In this document: positions 13,300 to 24,320 of the stretch, piece after piece
Numbering within the stretch: the stretch's first letter is position 1
How the letters are laid out: each line of letters starts with the position of its first letter
Source of the DNA: Terebella lapidaria
Taxonomy: Eukaryota; Annelida; Polychaeta; Terebellida; Terebellidae
Direction of reading: 5' to 3'
NCBI GenBank assembly: GCA_949152475.1
Contig: OX424558.1
Coordinates: 40,974,751-41,038,750 of the forward strand
Length of the DNA: 64,000 nucleotides
Position numbers and translations under genes: made by a program
Notes under the pieces: model-generated
Databases searched by the model: none
The model's input: the letters and a program-made list of their open reading frames with translations, nothing else
What the model was told of the DNA's origin: nothing

Positions 13300-15170
13300 A
13301 ACAACAAGTACTGAAACAATATTTTTGAACAATCGTGAAAAAAAGTAACGAAAATTTTTTTTTCACAAAAATCATGAAAATACCAAGTACTACTACAATA
13401 TTTTCGAAAATAATCGTGAAAACACCAAGTATTTAGAGAGTATTTTATTGATAATAATCGTGAAAACACCAAGTAGTAAAACAACATTTTTTATAATAAT
13501 TGTGAGAAAATCAAGTACTAAAACAATATCTTGACAATGATCGTGAACACTTCAAATATTAGAACAATATTTTTATAATAATCGTGAAAACACCAAGTGC
13601 TAAAACAACATTTTTTAAAAACATCGTTGAAATACCAAGCACCAATACAATATTTGGCCCAAGTTTCATACACTACGCCTTCCTCTATATTCAATAAGGA
13701 TTAAAAAGGTGACAGACTGATTAAATGGCATACATTTGGTGGACGAGTAGTATTAAGGCGCAGTGTATGATACTTGGGCCCAATATTTTTACATTATTCA
13801 TGAAAAACCAAGTACTAATACAATATTTTAAAAAATAATCGTGAAAACACAAAATAGTAAAAGAATATTTTTATAACAATCGTGAAAACACCAAGTATTA
13901 AAACAATATGTTTACAATAATCGTGAACACGCCAAGTATTAGAACATTATTTTCATAATAATCGTGAACACACCAAGTACTAAAACAATATTTTTACAAA
14001 AATCATTGAAATATCAAGCTCCAATACAATATTTTTACAATAATCATGAAAACACCAACTACTAATACGAAATGTTTTATAATAATCATGAAAACACCAG
14101 TACTAATACATTTTCTTACAACTATCGTGAGAACACCAAGTACATGTACTAATATAATTTTTTCACAGTAATCTTGAAAATTCTATATACTAATACAATA
14201 TTCTTTTTACAATAATCATGAAAACATAAAGTACTGAAACATTATTTTTAATAATAATTGTGAAAACACCAAATACTGAAACAATATTTTACAAGAATTG
14301 TGCGAACAAAAAGTAATAAAAAGTAATAAAAGTTAAAATACCAAGTACCAATGCAATATTTTTAAAATAATCATGAAAACACCAAGTACTAACAAATTAT
14401 TTTTTTTATATTAATCATGAAAACACCAAGTACTAATACAAGTTTTTGACAACACTCGTGAAAACATCAGGTGCTACAATAAAATAATAAAAATAAAATA
14501 TTTTCACAGTAATCATGAAACTTCCATATACTAATACAATATTGCTTTACGATAATCATGAAAACATCAAGTAATGAAACATTATTTTATAATCATCATG
14601 AAAACAATAAGTACTGAAACATTATTTTACAATAATCGTGAAAACACCAAGTACTACAGCAACATTTTACAATAATCGTATAAACACCAAATATTGAAGC
14701 AATATTTTATGATAATCGTGTAAGCACCAAGCACTAAAACAATATTTTTACAGCAATCATTAAAACACAAATTTTACAATAATCTTGTAAACAGCAAAAC
14801 AACATTTTTACAATAACCATGGCAACACCAAATCTTAAAACAATATTTTACAATAATCGTGAAAACATCAAGTACTAAAACAACATTTTTACAACAATCG
14901 TGATAATACCAAGTACTAAAACAATACTTTACAATAATCGTGTGAACACCAAGTACTGAACTTCAATTTTACGATAAATGTGAAAACACTAAGTACTAAA
15001 ACAATATTTTTACAATAATCGTGAAAACACCAAATATTAAAACAATATTTTTACAATAATCATGAAAACACCAAATATTAAAACAATAATTTACAATAAT
15101 CATGTAAGCACCAACTTCTAAACATCATGATTAACAATAATCGAACAATGACCAAGTACTAGAACCTGGA
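13300..15170. repeat. Degenerate AT-rich minisatellite, about 40 bp units
   Basis: The motif AACACCAAGTACTAAAACAATATTTTTACAATAATCGTGAA, in shorter and varied forms, repeats about every 40 bp for roughly 1.9 kb. A 125 bp inverted-repeat element interrupts it at 13656-13780. The array ends about 100 bp before the lectin gene. No coding potential was seen. Confidence 0.85.
13656..13780. mobile_element. MITE copy 1 (125 bp, 8 bp target duplication)
   Basis: Terminal inverted repeats start GGCCCAAGT and end ACTTGGGCC. The flanking 8 bases CAATATTT are duplicated exactly (13648-13655 and 13781-13788). An 8 bp duplication fits hAT-type transposition. The copy sits inside the AT-rich minisatellite, and its target sequence is one of the repeat units. 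A second copy is at 16701-16825. Confidence 0.85.
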
Positions 15171-15278
15171 GATATCATTAGTCAACCAAGTGGGAAATTT
15201 GAATAGTTTATGCGACTTCTAGAGATAATGTGCAACTGATCCACTCCTTCCACTTCTTGATTCTATCGGTTACATAGG

Positions 15279-16393
15279 ATGAGGAACGCGCCCAACTACT
15301 ACATGTGCCGAGCAGACAACGACCCGCCTCTGACCTCACACAACTCACGACCTCGGACCACAGGCAGACCCAACCCTCAATGCGACCACACAGACCCAGT
15401 TCCAGGTGTCACCGAATCTGAGAACCCGCACGAATGCACGTCTGATTATGAGGCCGTTAGCATACAGTCGTCCCTCGTGGTTCCCAGACGCAACTGTTAT
15501 CACATGGGTCGTGTGTGGCCAGTAATCATTATCTCCATAGTAATGACCACGCTCGTCATCACCTGTGTTCACTTAGCCAGATCCCAGGGCGGGCAATCAA
15601 GGTACGATATTTAGTTGTGTACAAATTTAGAGTAAAAAACCAACGTGAAAATAATAGATAGTCTCCTGATTCCTAATCCGGTACACATCTGAGATATAAA
15701 TCATGTCTGTGATTCACAGAAATGAAGTACCCTCCAGGTGCCAAGTATCAGCCGTGACTTCGGGAGGAATCGCATTCAATGACGAGGAAACACACCGAAT
15801 TCACGGACCAATCACAGCCCTCGAATTCAGAGTGGACCGACACAACCATCTGTCGGGGTATGACATTCTAGCATTAAAGGGCCCGTTGTTGGGGGTACTC
15901 TCTTGTGGCACTCCCATAAAAGCCCACTTCAGATACTGAAATCAAGCTGTTTTACACAGCATCTCCTCCGTTTTTCTCATCTTTATATGAATTCCAGGTG
16001 TAAACTGTATGAAAATTGTATATGCTACTGGGGATGTTATTGTTCTGTAGACTGCGTGCACGGTATGGTTCCAAATTCACGTCATGGCGAGGTGATAGAC
16101 TACTCCCTGCACAGCGGCTGGAGTTGGAACGAGGGGAGGTGGTGACTGGCCTAGATATGTACACCGGACCCCACAGCAACGGGTATCATGGGGTCGTGGC
16201 CGTGCGGGTGTCAACAAACGGGGGCCCGGGGAACATCACAATAGGAGACGTAACAGCCATGAACGATGTCATGGTGCGAGCGTCTTGGCGGGAGCTCCTC
16301 TACCTGTCAGGTAGCAGCGTGTCAATTCTGGATGCTCTCACCGCCCATGTCTCGGGCTGTCAGAGCATCCAGTCTAGGAAAGTGTCTAAGTAA
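15279..16393 (+). CDS. Membrane-anchored jacalin-like lectin, three exons
   Basis: Exons 15279-15601, 15720-15857 and 16051-16393 join in phase (2, then 2) to 267 residues, with GT donors and AG acceptors at each boundary. Residues 1-78 are polar and proline-rich. Residues 80-97 (WPVIIISIVMTTLVITCV) form one membrane span. Residues about 117-257 resemble a jacalin/ZG16 beta-prism domain: a GG at 123-124, GPITALEFRV at 137-146, LRARYG at 155-160 across the second splice, and a closing LSGSSVSILDAL at 239-250. Such domains bind sugars, often mannose. A type II topology with the lectin outside is inferred. Further upstream exons are possible, since the ATG follows an AG. The domain call rests on motif order, not a search. 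Confidence 0.7.
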
Positions 16394-16488
16394 CGTGTTA
16401 ACACCGCCCCTTTATGCTAGGTAGCAGTGTGTCGATTCCGGATGCTCTCACCGCCCATGCCTCGGGTTGTCAGAGCATCCAGTCTATA
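16307..16488 (+). repeat. Partial tandem duplication of the lectin gene's last coding segment
   Basis: About 72 bases (16307-16377) encoding the last beta strand and Cys of the lectin recur at 16417-16488 with a few changes, offset by 110 bases. The second copy lies downstream of the stop and is out of frame. Each copy carries a perfect GGATGCTCT/AGAGCATCC inverted repeat, so the transcript end could fold. Confidence 0.8.
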
Positions 16489-16700
16489 TAGCAACATGTC
16501 ACATGTGTTGAACAACTAAATGTGAAATCAAAGCTAAATGTTCAACCTAACGGTAAATGTGAAAGCACACTAACGCTAATTGTGAAGCCTAACGGTAAAT
16601 GTCAAAACCAAGGCATATGCCTTGACGCTAAATGTAATAACTATGTGCTTGACGCTAAATGTGAACATATATATATATGTATGTATGTTATACAAGTTAC

Positions 16701-16825
16701 GGCCCAAGTATCATATCCTGCGCCTTCCTCTATATTCAGTAAGGATTGAAAAGGTGACAGACAGATTAAATGACATTCATTTAGTGGACGAGTAGTATTA
16801 AGGCGCAGTGTATGATACTTGGGCC
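16701..16825. mobile_element. MITE copy 2 (125 bp), inserted in the fold-back element
   Basis: It is the same length as the copy at 13656-13780, with the same inverted ends (GGCCCAAGT...ACTTGGGCC). The 8-base flanks CAAGTTAC (left) and CAAGTGAC (right) differ at one base. It lies in the core of the larger inverted structure. Confidence 0.85.
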
Positions 16826-17214
16826 CAAGTGACCACTCACCTGTCACCAGACTAGTACGAACAACTGAGAACTACCCAAATCCCGAAATGGATTGCAGTT
16901 GAGTCTGCCTTTCTCCACTCCCTTGAGCCTGGTCGACTGTAGAGCCGTTTCACCCTAGTTCAAATCAGTTCTACAGGAAAGCTGGTGTTCCCATCACCTG
17001 ATCTGTCTTTTTAGGTTACCGTATCTTTGATCTGTCAAGCCACAGCATAGGAGGAATGGAAAGCGTAAGAAAATGTCCGGGATACATGTTTTCAGGTTAC
17101 CTGACAAAATGGTTTATATCTCAATTATTATCGACTTAGAATCAAGCTATAAATCGGTCGATTTTTCACAATTAGAATCGTGATTTCTTCTCACATTTTA
17201 CCGTTAAGGGTGAT

Positions 17215-17700
17215 TTCCTAATTTTTTTTATTTAGCGTTAGTGTTTTTGTACATTTACCGTTAGGTTTCACATTTACCGTTGGTGTTTTTTTTTTTGCAT
17301 TTACCGTTAGGTTTCACATTTACCGTTGGTGTTTTTTTTGCATTTACCGTTAGGTTTCACATTTACCGTTGGTGTTTTTTTTTTGCATTTACCGTTAGGT
17401 TTCACATTTACCGTTGGTGTTTTTTTTGCATTTACCGTTAGGTTTCACATTTACCGTTGGTGTTTTTTTTTTTGCATTTACCGTTAGGTTTCACATTTAC
17501 CGTTGGTGTTTTTTTTTTGCATTTACCGTTAGGTTTCACATTTACCGTTGGTGTTTTTTTTTTTGCATTTACCGTTAGGTTTCACATTTACCGTTGGTGA
17601 TTTTTTTTTGCATTTACCGTTAGGTTTCACATTTACCGTTGGTGTTTTTTTTTCACATTTACCGTTAGGTTTCACACTCAGCGTTGATTTCACATTTAGC
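17215..17700. repeat. Minisatellite, about 44 bp units with T tracts
   Basis: GCATTTACCGTTAGGTTTCA followed by CATTTACCGTTGGTG and a run of 8-11 T residues repeats every 43-46 bp about nine times. Length varies mainly in the T run. It forms the right arm of the element at 16498-17718. Confidence 0.9.
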
Positions 17701-17718
17701 GGTTCAATACACGTGTCA

Positions 17719-18348
17719 AAACCAGTACAAAATATTGCACGTCACTACTCTTGTTGTCACACCACTGGATATCAAAGTTTGAAAAAAAACCTTGACATTG
17801 ATGTCTTAAATAACATATATTGTATTATGGTCTCCAAGCAGCAATTTTGATGAAGTAGAAAACAAGAGATATATCTCGTTCAACGATGCGCGCTGCACTC
17901 AAACTAATTATGTGTTATCCTAAGATCACCTTCACATTACAAGTAATAACATTGCCACAAATACATTATAACTGTTGTGATATCCTCGATTAGATTCTGG
18001 CTCAAGATGACATTCGCTAACACGAAAAGTTCCTGGTACAAAGTACGAGTGCTGTCAGGTCTGTTTTTGACATCACTCCGAACTCTCAGCATTCTCTCAA
18101 TTCTCCTTCAAGTACACAGCTTGTCAGTCAGTTGTTTTTGTTACCTGTATCCCGCAAAAAGTTTGAACTTCACCAGTTCGTTCTAATTCCTAACAGCTCT
18201 TGATCTGTTCTGTCAAGGTCCATTCATGTCTGTATGTTGAACAGGATATGCACACGATCGTCAATAAAATATTTATCAACATCTGCATATCTTTCTTTTC
18301 GTGTAAAATGAAACGAGCACATCTCAGCTTTGTCTGTTCAATTCCTTA
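17719..18348. other. Intergenic, nothing recognised
   Basis: AT-rich unique sequence with short frames lacking family resemblance. Confidence 0.5.
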
Positions 18349-18475
18349 GTACGGAAGCGTAAATGAGCCACCCATAATTTTTTTTTAATTCCCTACTTAA
18401 TAACTCGATATTATCGAGTTATTAAGTCGGGAATTGCAGACAATAAGTGGCCCTGACACTTCTACGCTTTCCTAG
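18349..18475. repeat. Palindromic MITE-like element
   Basis: The two halves are inverted copies. The outer ends are GGAAGCGTA and TACGCTTTCC. The centre is a near-perfect palindrome (CTTAATAACTCGATA against TATCGAGTTATTAAG). It has no coding capacity. Target duplication is unclear. Confidence 0.65.
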
Positions 18476-21400
18476 TGCAGAGTCAATCACCACAATGATC
18501 TGATTTCTCTGGCTTTCCTGGTGGACGGCGGAGAGCTGATACCTGCCATCTGTACTCCCTCTGACCTCGACCGCGACCTGATAAGTCACATTAATCCACA
18601 GTGATGCACGTGACCTGGGTGTTGATTCCTGATGTCACGTGACCCACGTGACTCGGTACATCGTCCTAATTACCTCAGGATATGACTCAATGAGAGGAAA
18701 TCTGAGGTTATCCTCGACCGGACATCCCTGGGTCGGTTATTTCTCAGCCGCTGGAGAAATGGCATTGATCGCCAGCATCCAGTTTTTATCTCACTGTCTT
18801 CAAAAATGGAAGACAGTGAAACTAGGCGTTTCTTAGATAGATATTGGAACCGCTTTAGAGTACCAAGCGATACACGAATGTCACGAAAGTAATTGAACTA
18901 TTGGCCGGAAATAACATCATTCTTAGTGATTCAGGCTTTCGTCTGACGTTTGTTAAAACGGTACAATGCATTTAATTGATCAATCATTATCAAATGTATC
19001 ATTGATACACGCACTCTTCTCTATTCCCATTACTATGTCGCATGTCACGCGACATTCAGTGTCATTCAGCAAGTGTTATTGATAGTCGACTTATCTGTTA
19101 AATATTAAGAGTTTTCTGAGAAATTTTATCGGTCATAACTCACTAATATGTAATAAAAAAAACTTACATGGAGTGTACATGTATACATTCCTCTAGAATA
19201 ACATGAGATAATTAGGTCCACATGTGTGCTGAGCCTCAAGCATAGTTATATCCCGTTGATTAATGAGGTCTAAGTAATGATGAATGATTTGGGTCTTGAT
19301 ATTTCACGTACGGTTTTGATTTTGATTTTGAACGTGTCAGATCACTGATATCGACTGTATTGTTGACTTCAAAGTAATTGTTTCCCCTGGAGTGGTCATC
19401 TCTGGGGCTGTCCCTGAGGTCAAGTGGTTCATCAATAGCAGAATGCTGGACATCCACTGACTGCTGAAGTGAAGTGCGCCTCTCTCAGATACACTGCAAT
19501 AATTGTTTGTAGCATTGTATAAGTGTTCATAAATGGCAATAACGATAAATGATTCTGCTAACGAAAGAATCATTTATATTGAGTTGTTGCAAACGAGTAT
19601 CGGTCAATATTTGATTTGATCACGTGTGATTGCCTGGTAGGCAATACTCATGTTACCATCATTGTACAGATTATGGTAACGTTACAGCAAACAGAGCACA
19701 TGACTCACGTCGTGCTCCCACCAGTGAGATGCATCCGGCGCGAAATTTATTGCTGGTGTGATATCGGCTGCAGCAGGTGCTGTATCTCAAAGTAAAGATC
19801 GACTGATCGAGGAATGTTTTGGGAATTTGATGTAAGATAAACAGCACATGTATGGAGGTGAAGTAGATCCTGAGATATACAGACCCTCTCATATGAGCAT
19901 CTTGAGGCGAGCTTAATCCTGAGAAATACAAACCCTCTCGACTAGTTACATATTGTTTGCTTAATCTGGAATGATTGTTTTCTTACAGCTACAGCCCTGC
20001 GAAAGTATAATTTTTCTATTCTTGTCAGCCATAGAAGTACACATATACTTCATAAAACCCTATGTGAATAATTGAGTTGTACACAAATGAAACAGTCTGA
20101 ACTTTTGTGTGCCCGTCTTGCTTTCTCATCGTGCATTTTTCTGATTTATAGCACATTCTGTCATCAATGCTATCAGAAACACATAAGAGAGTTAGGTTTC
20201 TGGTGCTATATTGTCCTAATTTATTGCATTGCCGAGTCTCATTTCCTTTGAGTGGGCTACACACGGCTCACACACTCAGGGCACACAAGAATATATACTG
20301 CGAAATAATAGCACCGATTTATTGTCAAACCTTCCTGTATTATTCCATGGGGATTTAATATTCCTGTATTTTCATTGCATCCGTCTTTGCTCGGTGACAG
20401 TGCAGAGTTACAATGGAAGGGAACAAACTTAGAACAAAAGAAATGCGTACATTGATATCAATGTAAAAGTAGAACCCAAACATGTATTCGAAATACAGCA
20501 GTGAATATCAACCCAATAGCATACATGTACCTACTATCCCTCATACATATTCATACTAAATACTCATCACTCCTATTACTATGTTACTATGTACGTGTGT
20601 TTTACGATACTACTTACCATATCTTACATGACCTCATTTTGTATTCGTACCAGAATCCACCCCCATTATTAGAAGAGAGGTTAGTGGTTGGTGAGTAATG
20701 GCTGAACACTCATTGGGCTCAAGTTGGAACCTATTTCAGCACTCTGTTTTTGCAGTGAATTTCAAATTACATCTCGAGAATGTCATGAATGTAAGTATCA
20801 ATCTATCACCACCAATACAGCCAAATTTTGATGATTATGTAAAGAAAACAATACGCAAATTGATGACAGATACTCAGAAAATCACATTCAACCGTGCATG
20901 AAAACATTGGATAGAGAACGACATTGCCGGTTGCAATATTATCCAGACAAATACCGATGATGTCACGAGACTGTGTGGAATTCGCCAGCAACCCGGGTTG
21001 TTTTAAGGACAAAATGGATGAGAGCAGAGTTTGATTCAACTCGTTTCAAGCACAAAATACATATTACATGTATTCAAACCCATTTCTGCGTGAACTATCA
21101 TTCTCTAGACAAAATAAAATCATGCACAATGAATAAAATTGGTCAATTCTGAAAGTGGTTGTAGGTTAAATATTCTCGACACCATAAACAAGTGCCTACA
21201 ATCACAGCATTTGCTTTGTTCTATCAGAACACAGCTGGTGGCTAGACGTTCCTCTGTGACATTTACAATCGACCAGGCGCCTGAAACATGTCTATCTCAT
21301 ACACCGAGAAGTACAAGATCCAACCATATGTCAGAATCATGTCTGAATCCTACAAAACTCTGATTTTCATTAAACATCATATTAAAGGATGATGCATATG

Positions 21401-22221
21401 CAGGTGTCGGCAAAGTAAACAAATCCTCATAAATATATACCCTTGCTACTATCCTTTATTAACCAAAGTTGTTCTGGAACACCAATTATTTCATCCAGAA
21501 ATTATGCTACTGGAATGTGCGCTTGCTTTCGTCAATCAAAATTGAATTAGAGTCAAGATTAACAAAACCAGCCGGCCCGGAGTTTGTGTTGTTGTTTCAG
21601 AACGAAATAGACACAAATTTGTCAAATGTTGTCGTTTCCAAACTGACAGTTACGATTTTCTTCAGTAAACGAGATCTATGTCGACTTGTGAAATGGACCA
21701 TTTCATAGGGACTCCCGCCAAATATTTCCAAAGTCTGAAAACGTAAACATTTTTGGACCAATCAGAAGCGAGGGGCTTTGAATCACTTTCAATCGTTTTG
21801 GGCATAACTTCAAACGATAAATGTGCACATATATACATCGCATTCAGATAAAGTAAGCCTTTGCCTCGACTCGTATGGGCTAAATATATTATACAAACAA
21901 AAATGTATCTGAAAAATGTCATATTTGTTGGTATGTGTCCATTCCTTCATTCTCAACGGTATTTTAGCATATAACCATATTGCGTGACTGCTTGAACGTG
22001 CACGCGGATGAGCGCGCGCATGCAGCTCAAGACAACTTCGGATTCTCGTGTGTGGTTTTACGCTGCCATGGAAGCGCGTGTTCTGCCCTCAGTAGCCATT
22101 GGTCCGTTTGAACTACGGAAATTACCGAGTAATGCCAGATATTCATGAGATCCGAGGGGCTCTGTGAAATGGTCCATTGCTGAGTCCGGTTGACAATCTT
22201 TTCGGCTTCCACCAGTGTGAT
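18476..22221. other. Intergenic, no gene recognised
   Basis: Only short frames without motifs. A copy of a dispersed element of about 100 bp lies at 20791-20890. Small palindromes such as GAAATGGACCATTTC near 21690 were noted without a function. Confidence 0.5.
20791..20890 (+). repeat. Dispersed element of about 100 bp, diverged copy
   Basis: It starts GTAAGTATCAATCTATCACC and continues through a CCAAATTTTGATGAT block. This matches, in reverse orientation, the 106 bp insertion at 51031-51136, and in the same orientation the copy at 24601-24697. Its 3' half is more diverged. Confidence 0.6.
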
Positions 22222-22259
22222 CTACGGTGGCTTATTACCGCCAATTATATTCGTGCATT

Positions 22260-23135
22260 TCTCACCCCGTCTATAATTATCACCCCACAATATTCACCGC
22301 GTTTATAATTTCCACCCCATCTATAATTATCACCTCACAATATTCACCGAGTTTATAATATCCACCCCATCTATAATTACCACCTCAGAATTATCACCGC
22401 GTACATAATTTCCACCCTGTCTATGATTATCACCTTACAATATTCACCGAGTTTATAATATCCACCCCATCTATAATTATCACCTCACAATATTCACCGA
22501 GTTTATAATATCCACCCCATCTATAATTACCACCTCAGAATTATCACCGCGTACATAATTTCCACCCTGTCTATGATTATCACCTTACAATATTCACCGA
22601 GTTTATAATATCCACCCCATCTATAATTATCACCTCACAATATTCACCGCGTTTATAATTTCCACCCCATCTATAATTATCACCTCACAATATTCACCGA
22701 GTTTATAATATCCACCCCATCTATAATTACCACCTCAGAATTATCACCGCGTACATAATTTCCACCCTGTCTATGATTATCACCTCACAATATTCACCGA
22801 GTTCAAAATATCCAACCCATCTATAATTATCACCTCACAATATTCACCGAGTTTAAAATATCCACCCCATCTATAATTATCACCTCACAATATTCACCAA
22901 GTTTATAATTTCCACCCCATCTATAATTATCACCTCACAATATTCACCGAGTTTATAATATCCACCCCATCTATAATTACCACCTCAGAATTTTCACCGC
23001 GTTCGTAATTTCCACCCCGTCTATAATTATCACCTCACAATATTCACCGAGTTCAAAATATCCACCCCATCTATAAATATCACCTCATAATTATCACCGC
23101 TTTTAAAATTTCCACTCCGTTTATGATTATCACCT
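22260..23135. repeat. 50 bp-period array, left arm
   Basis: CTATAATTATCACCTCACAA plus a second half with CACCGAGTTTATAATATCCACC recurs with an exact 50 bp step (22321, 22371, 22421 and so on). Each unit consists of two related half-units of about 25 bp. Confidence 0.9.
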
Positions 23136-23805
23136 CACTCCATAAACATATGCAGCCCAAGAGCAACAAGATGCTTATGGAAACGCCTCTATAGCTTCCG
23201 CATTGAAGCGCATATAGGGACAGGTCCTTATGTGTGGATTTGTGCATTTTCACAATATATCGAAAATTCAAAACATGTTCACTTATAAGGAGACGGCCTT
23301 CATCCAGACATAAAACACCCCGTTTATTCATATATAAGGACACTACATGCACTACTATAAACTGAAGAATTGGGGCCTAATTAAATTATTGGCGCAATTA
23401 ATTTTGTCTATTTGAGTGACACACAATTCCCTGTAGGTCTATAACACATACATTCAACATGAATACAATTTAATTTCAAGACCACAAGAATATTCGAGAT
23501 TAATATGCTGAACATGGTATACTTAGTGGTACGTGCTACATGTGTTCTAGTTGCGTCATTTTTCACAACTTATAATCATCGACATGCAAAATGTGCTTAT
23601 ATGTAGGTCAGATGTTTTACAGGTAGTTTCTAAAGAAAGTTGTCATATAAGGACATGTCCGGATATAAGGAAGTGCTCTTATATGAGGACATGTCCTTAT
23701 ATGCGCGTCAATACGGTACACAGAATACCAAGAGTGTTCATACTAAGACCCAATGCACCAAATGAAATTCTGTACCTAGTAATGAGTGTGATCAAATCAT
23801 AATTA

Positions 23806-24275
23806 TAAACTCGGTGATAATTCTGAGGTGTTAATTATAGACGGGGTGGAAATTATGAATGGGGTGAAAACTGTGAGGTGATAATTATAAACGGGGTGGA
23901 AATTATAAACACGGTGATAATTCTGAGGTGATAATTACGAACGGGGTGGAAATTATAAACGGGGTGAAAATTGTGAGGTGATAATTATAAACGGGGTGGA
24001 AATTATAAACGCGGTGATAATTCTGAGGTGATAATTATGAACGGGGTGTAAATTATAAACGGGGTGAAAATTGTGAGGTGATAATTATAAACGGGGTGGA
24101 AATTATGAACGCAGTGATAATTCTGAGGTGATAATTATGAACGGGGTGTAAATTATGAACGGGGTGAAAATTGTGAGGTGATAATTATAAACGGGGTGGA
24201 AATTATAAACGCGGTGATAATTCTGAGGTGATAATTATGAACGGGGTGAAAATTGTGAGGTGATAATTATAAATG
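23806..24275. repeat. 50 bp-period array, right arm (inverted)
   Basis: Units such as GAGGTGATAATTATAAACGG then GGTGGAAATTATAAACGCGG are the reverse complement of the 22260-23135 family and keep the 50 bp step. Confidence 0.9.
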
Positions 24276-24320
24276 GGCGAGAAATACACGAACGTAATTT
24301 ACGGTAATGAGCCACCGTAG

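Larger units (their letters stand above)
16498..17718. mobile_element. Fold-back element with inverted minisatellite arms
   Basis: The outer ends are inverted copies of each other: left TGTTGAACAACTAAATGTG, right (reverse complement) TATTGAACCGCTAAATGTG. The left arm (16518-16665) carries short units such as CCTAACGGTAAATGTGAAA. The right arm (17215-17700) carries the same motif in reverse orientation as a long array. The core between them holds MITE copy 2. No transposase was seen. Edges are accurate to a few bases, and no clear target duplication could be fixed. Confidence 0.7.
22222..24320. mobile_element. Fold-back element, 2.1 kb, with inverted 50 bp arrays
   Basis: The ends are inverted repeats of about 45 bp: left CTACGGTGGCTTATTACCG, right (reverse complement) CTACGGTGGCTCATTACCG. 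A 3 bp direct repeat GAT flanks both sides. Inside each end sits a 50 bp-period array; the left array (22260-23135) and right array (23806-24275) are the same family in opposite orientation. The core (23136-23805) carries a second inverted pair around AAGGACATGTCCTTAT near 23209 and 23690. No transposase was found. This is a fold-back, non-autonomous DNA element. Confidence 0.8.

Noticed and set aside
17548-17850. 100-codon frame with repeated FFLHLPLGFTFTVG
   Set aside because: It is produced by the T-rich minisatellite.
22260-24275. CRISPR-like repeat array
   Set aside because: The units are contiguous minisatellite copies without unique spacers, in an animal genome and in inverted arms of an element.
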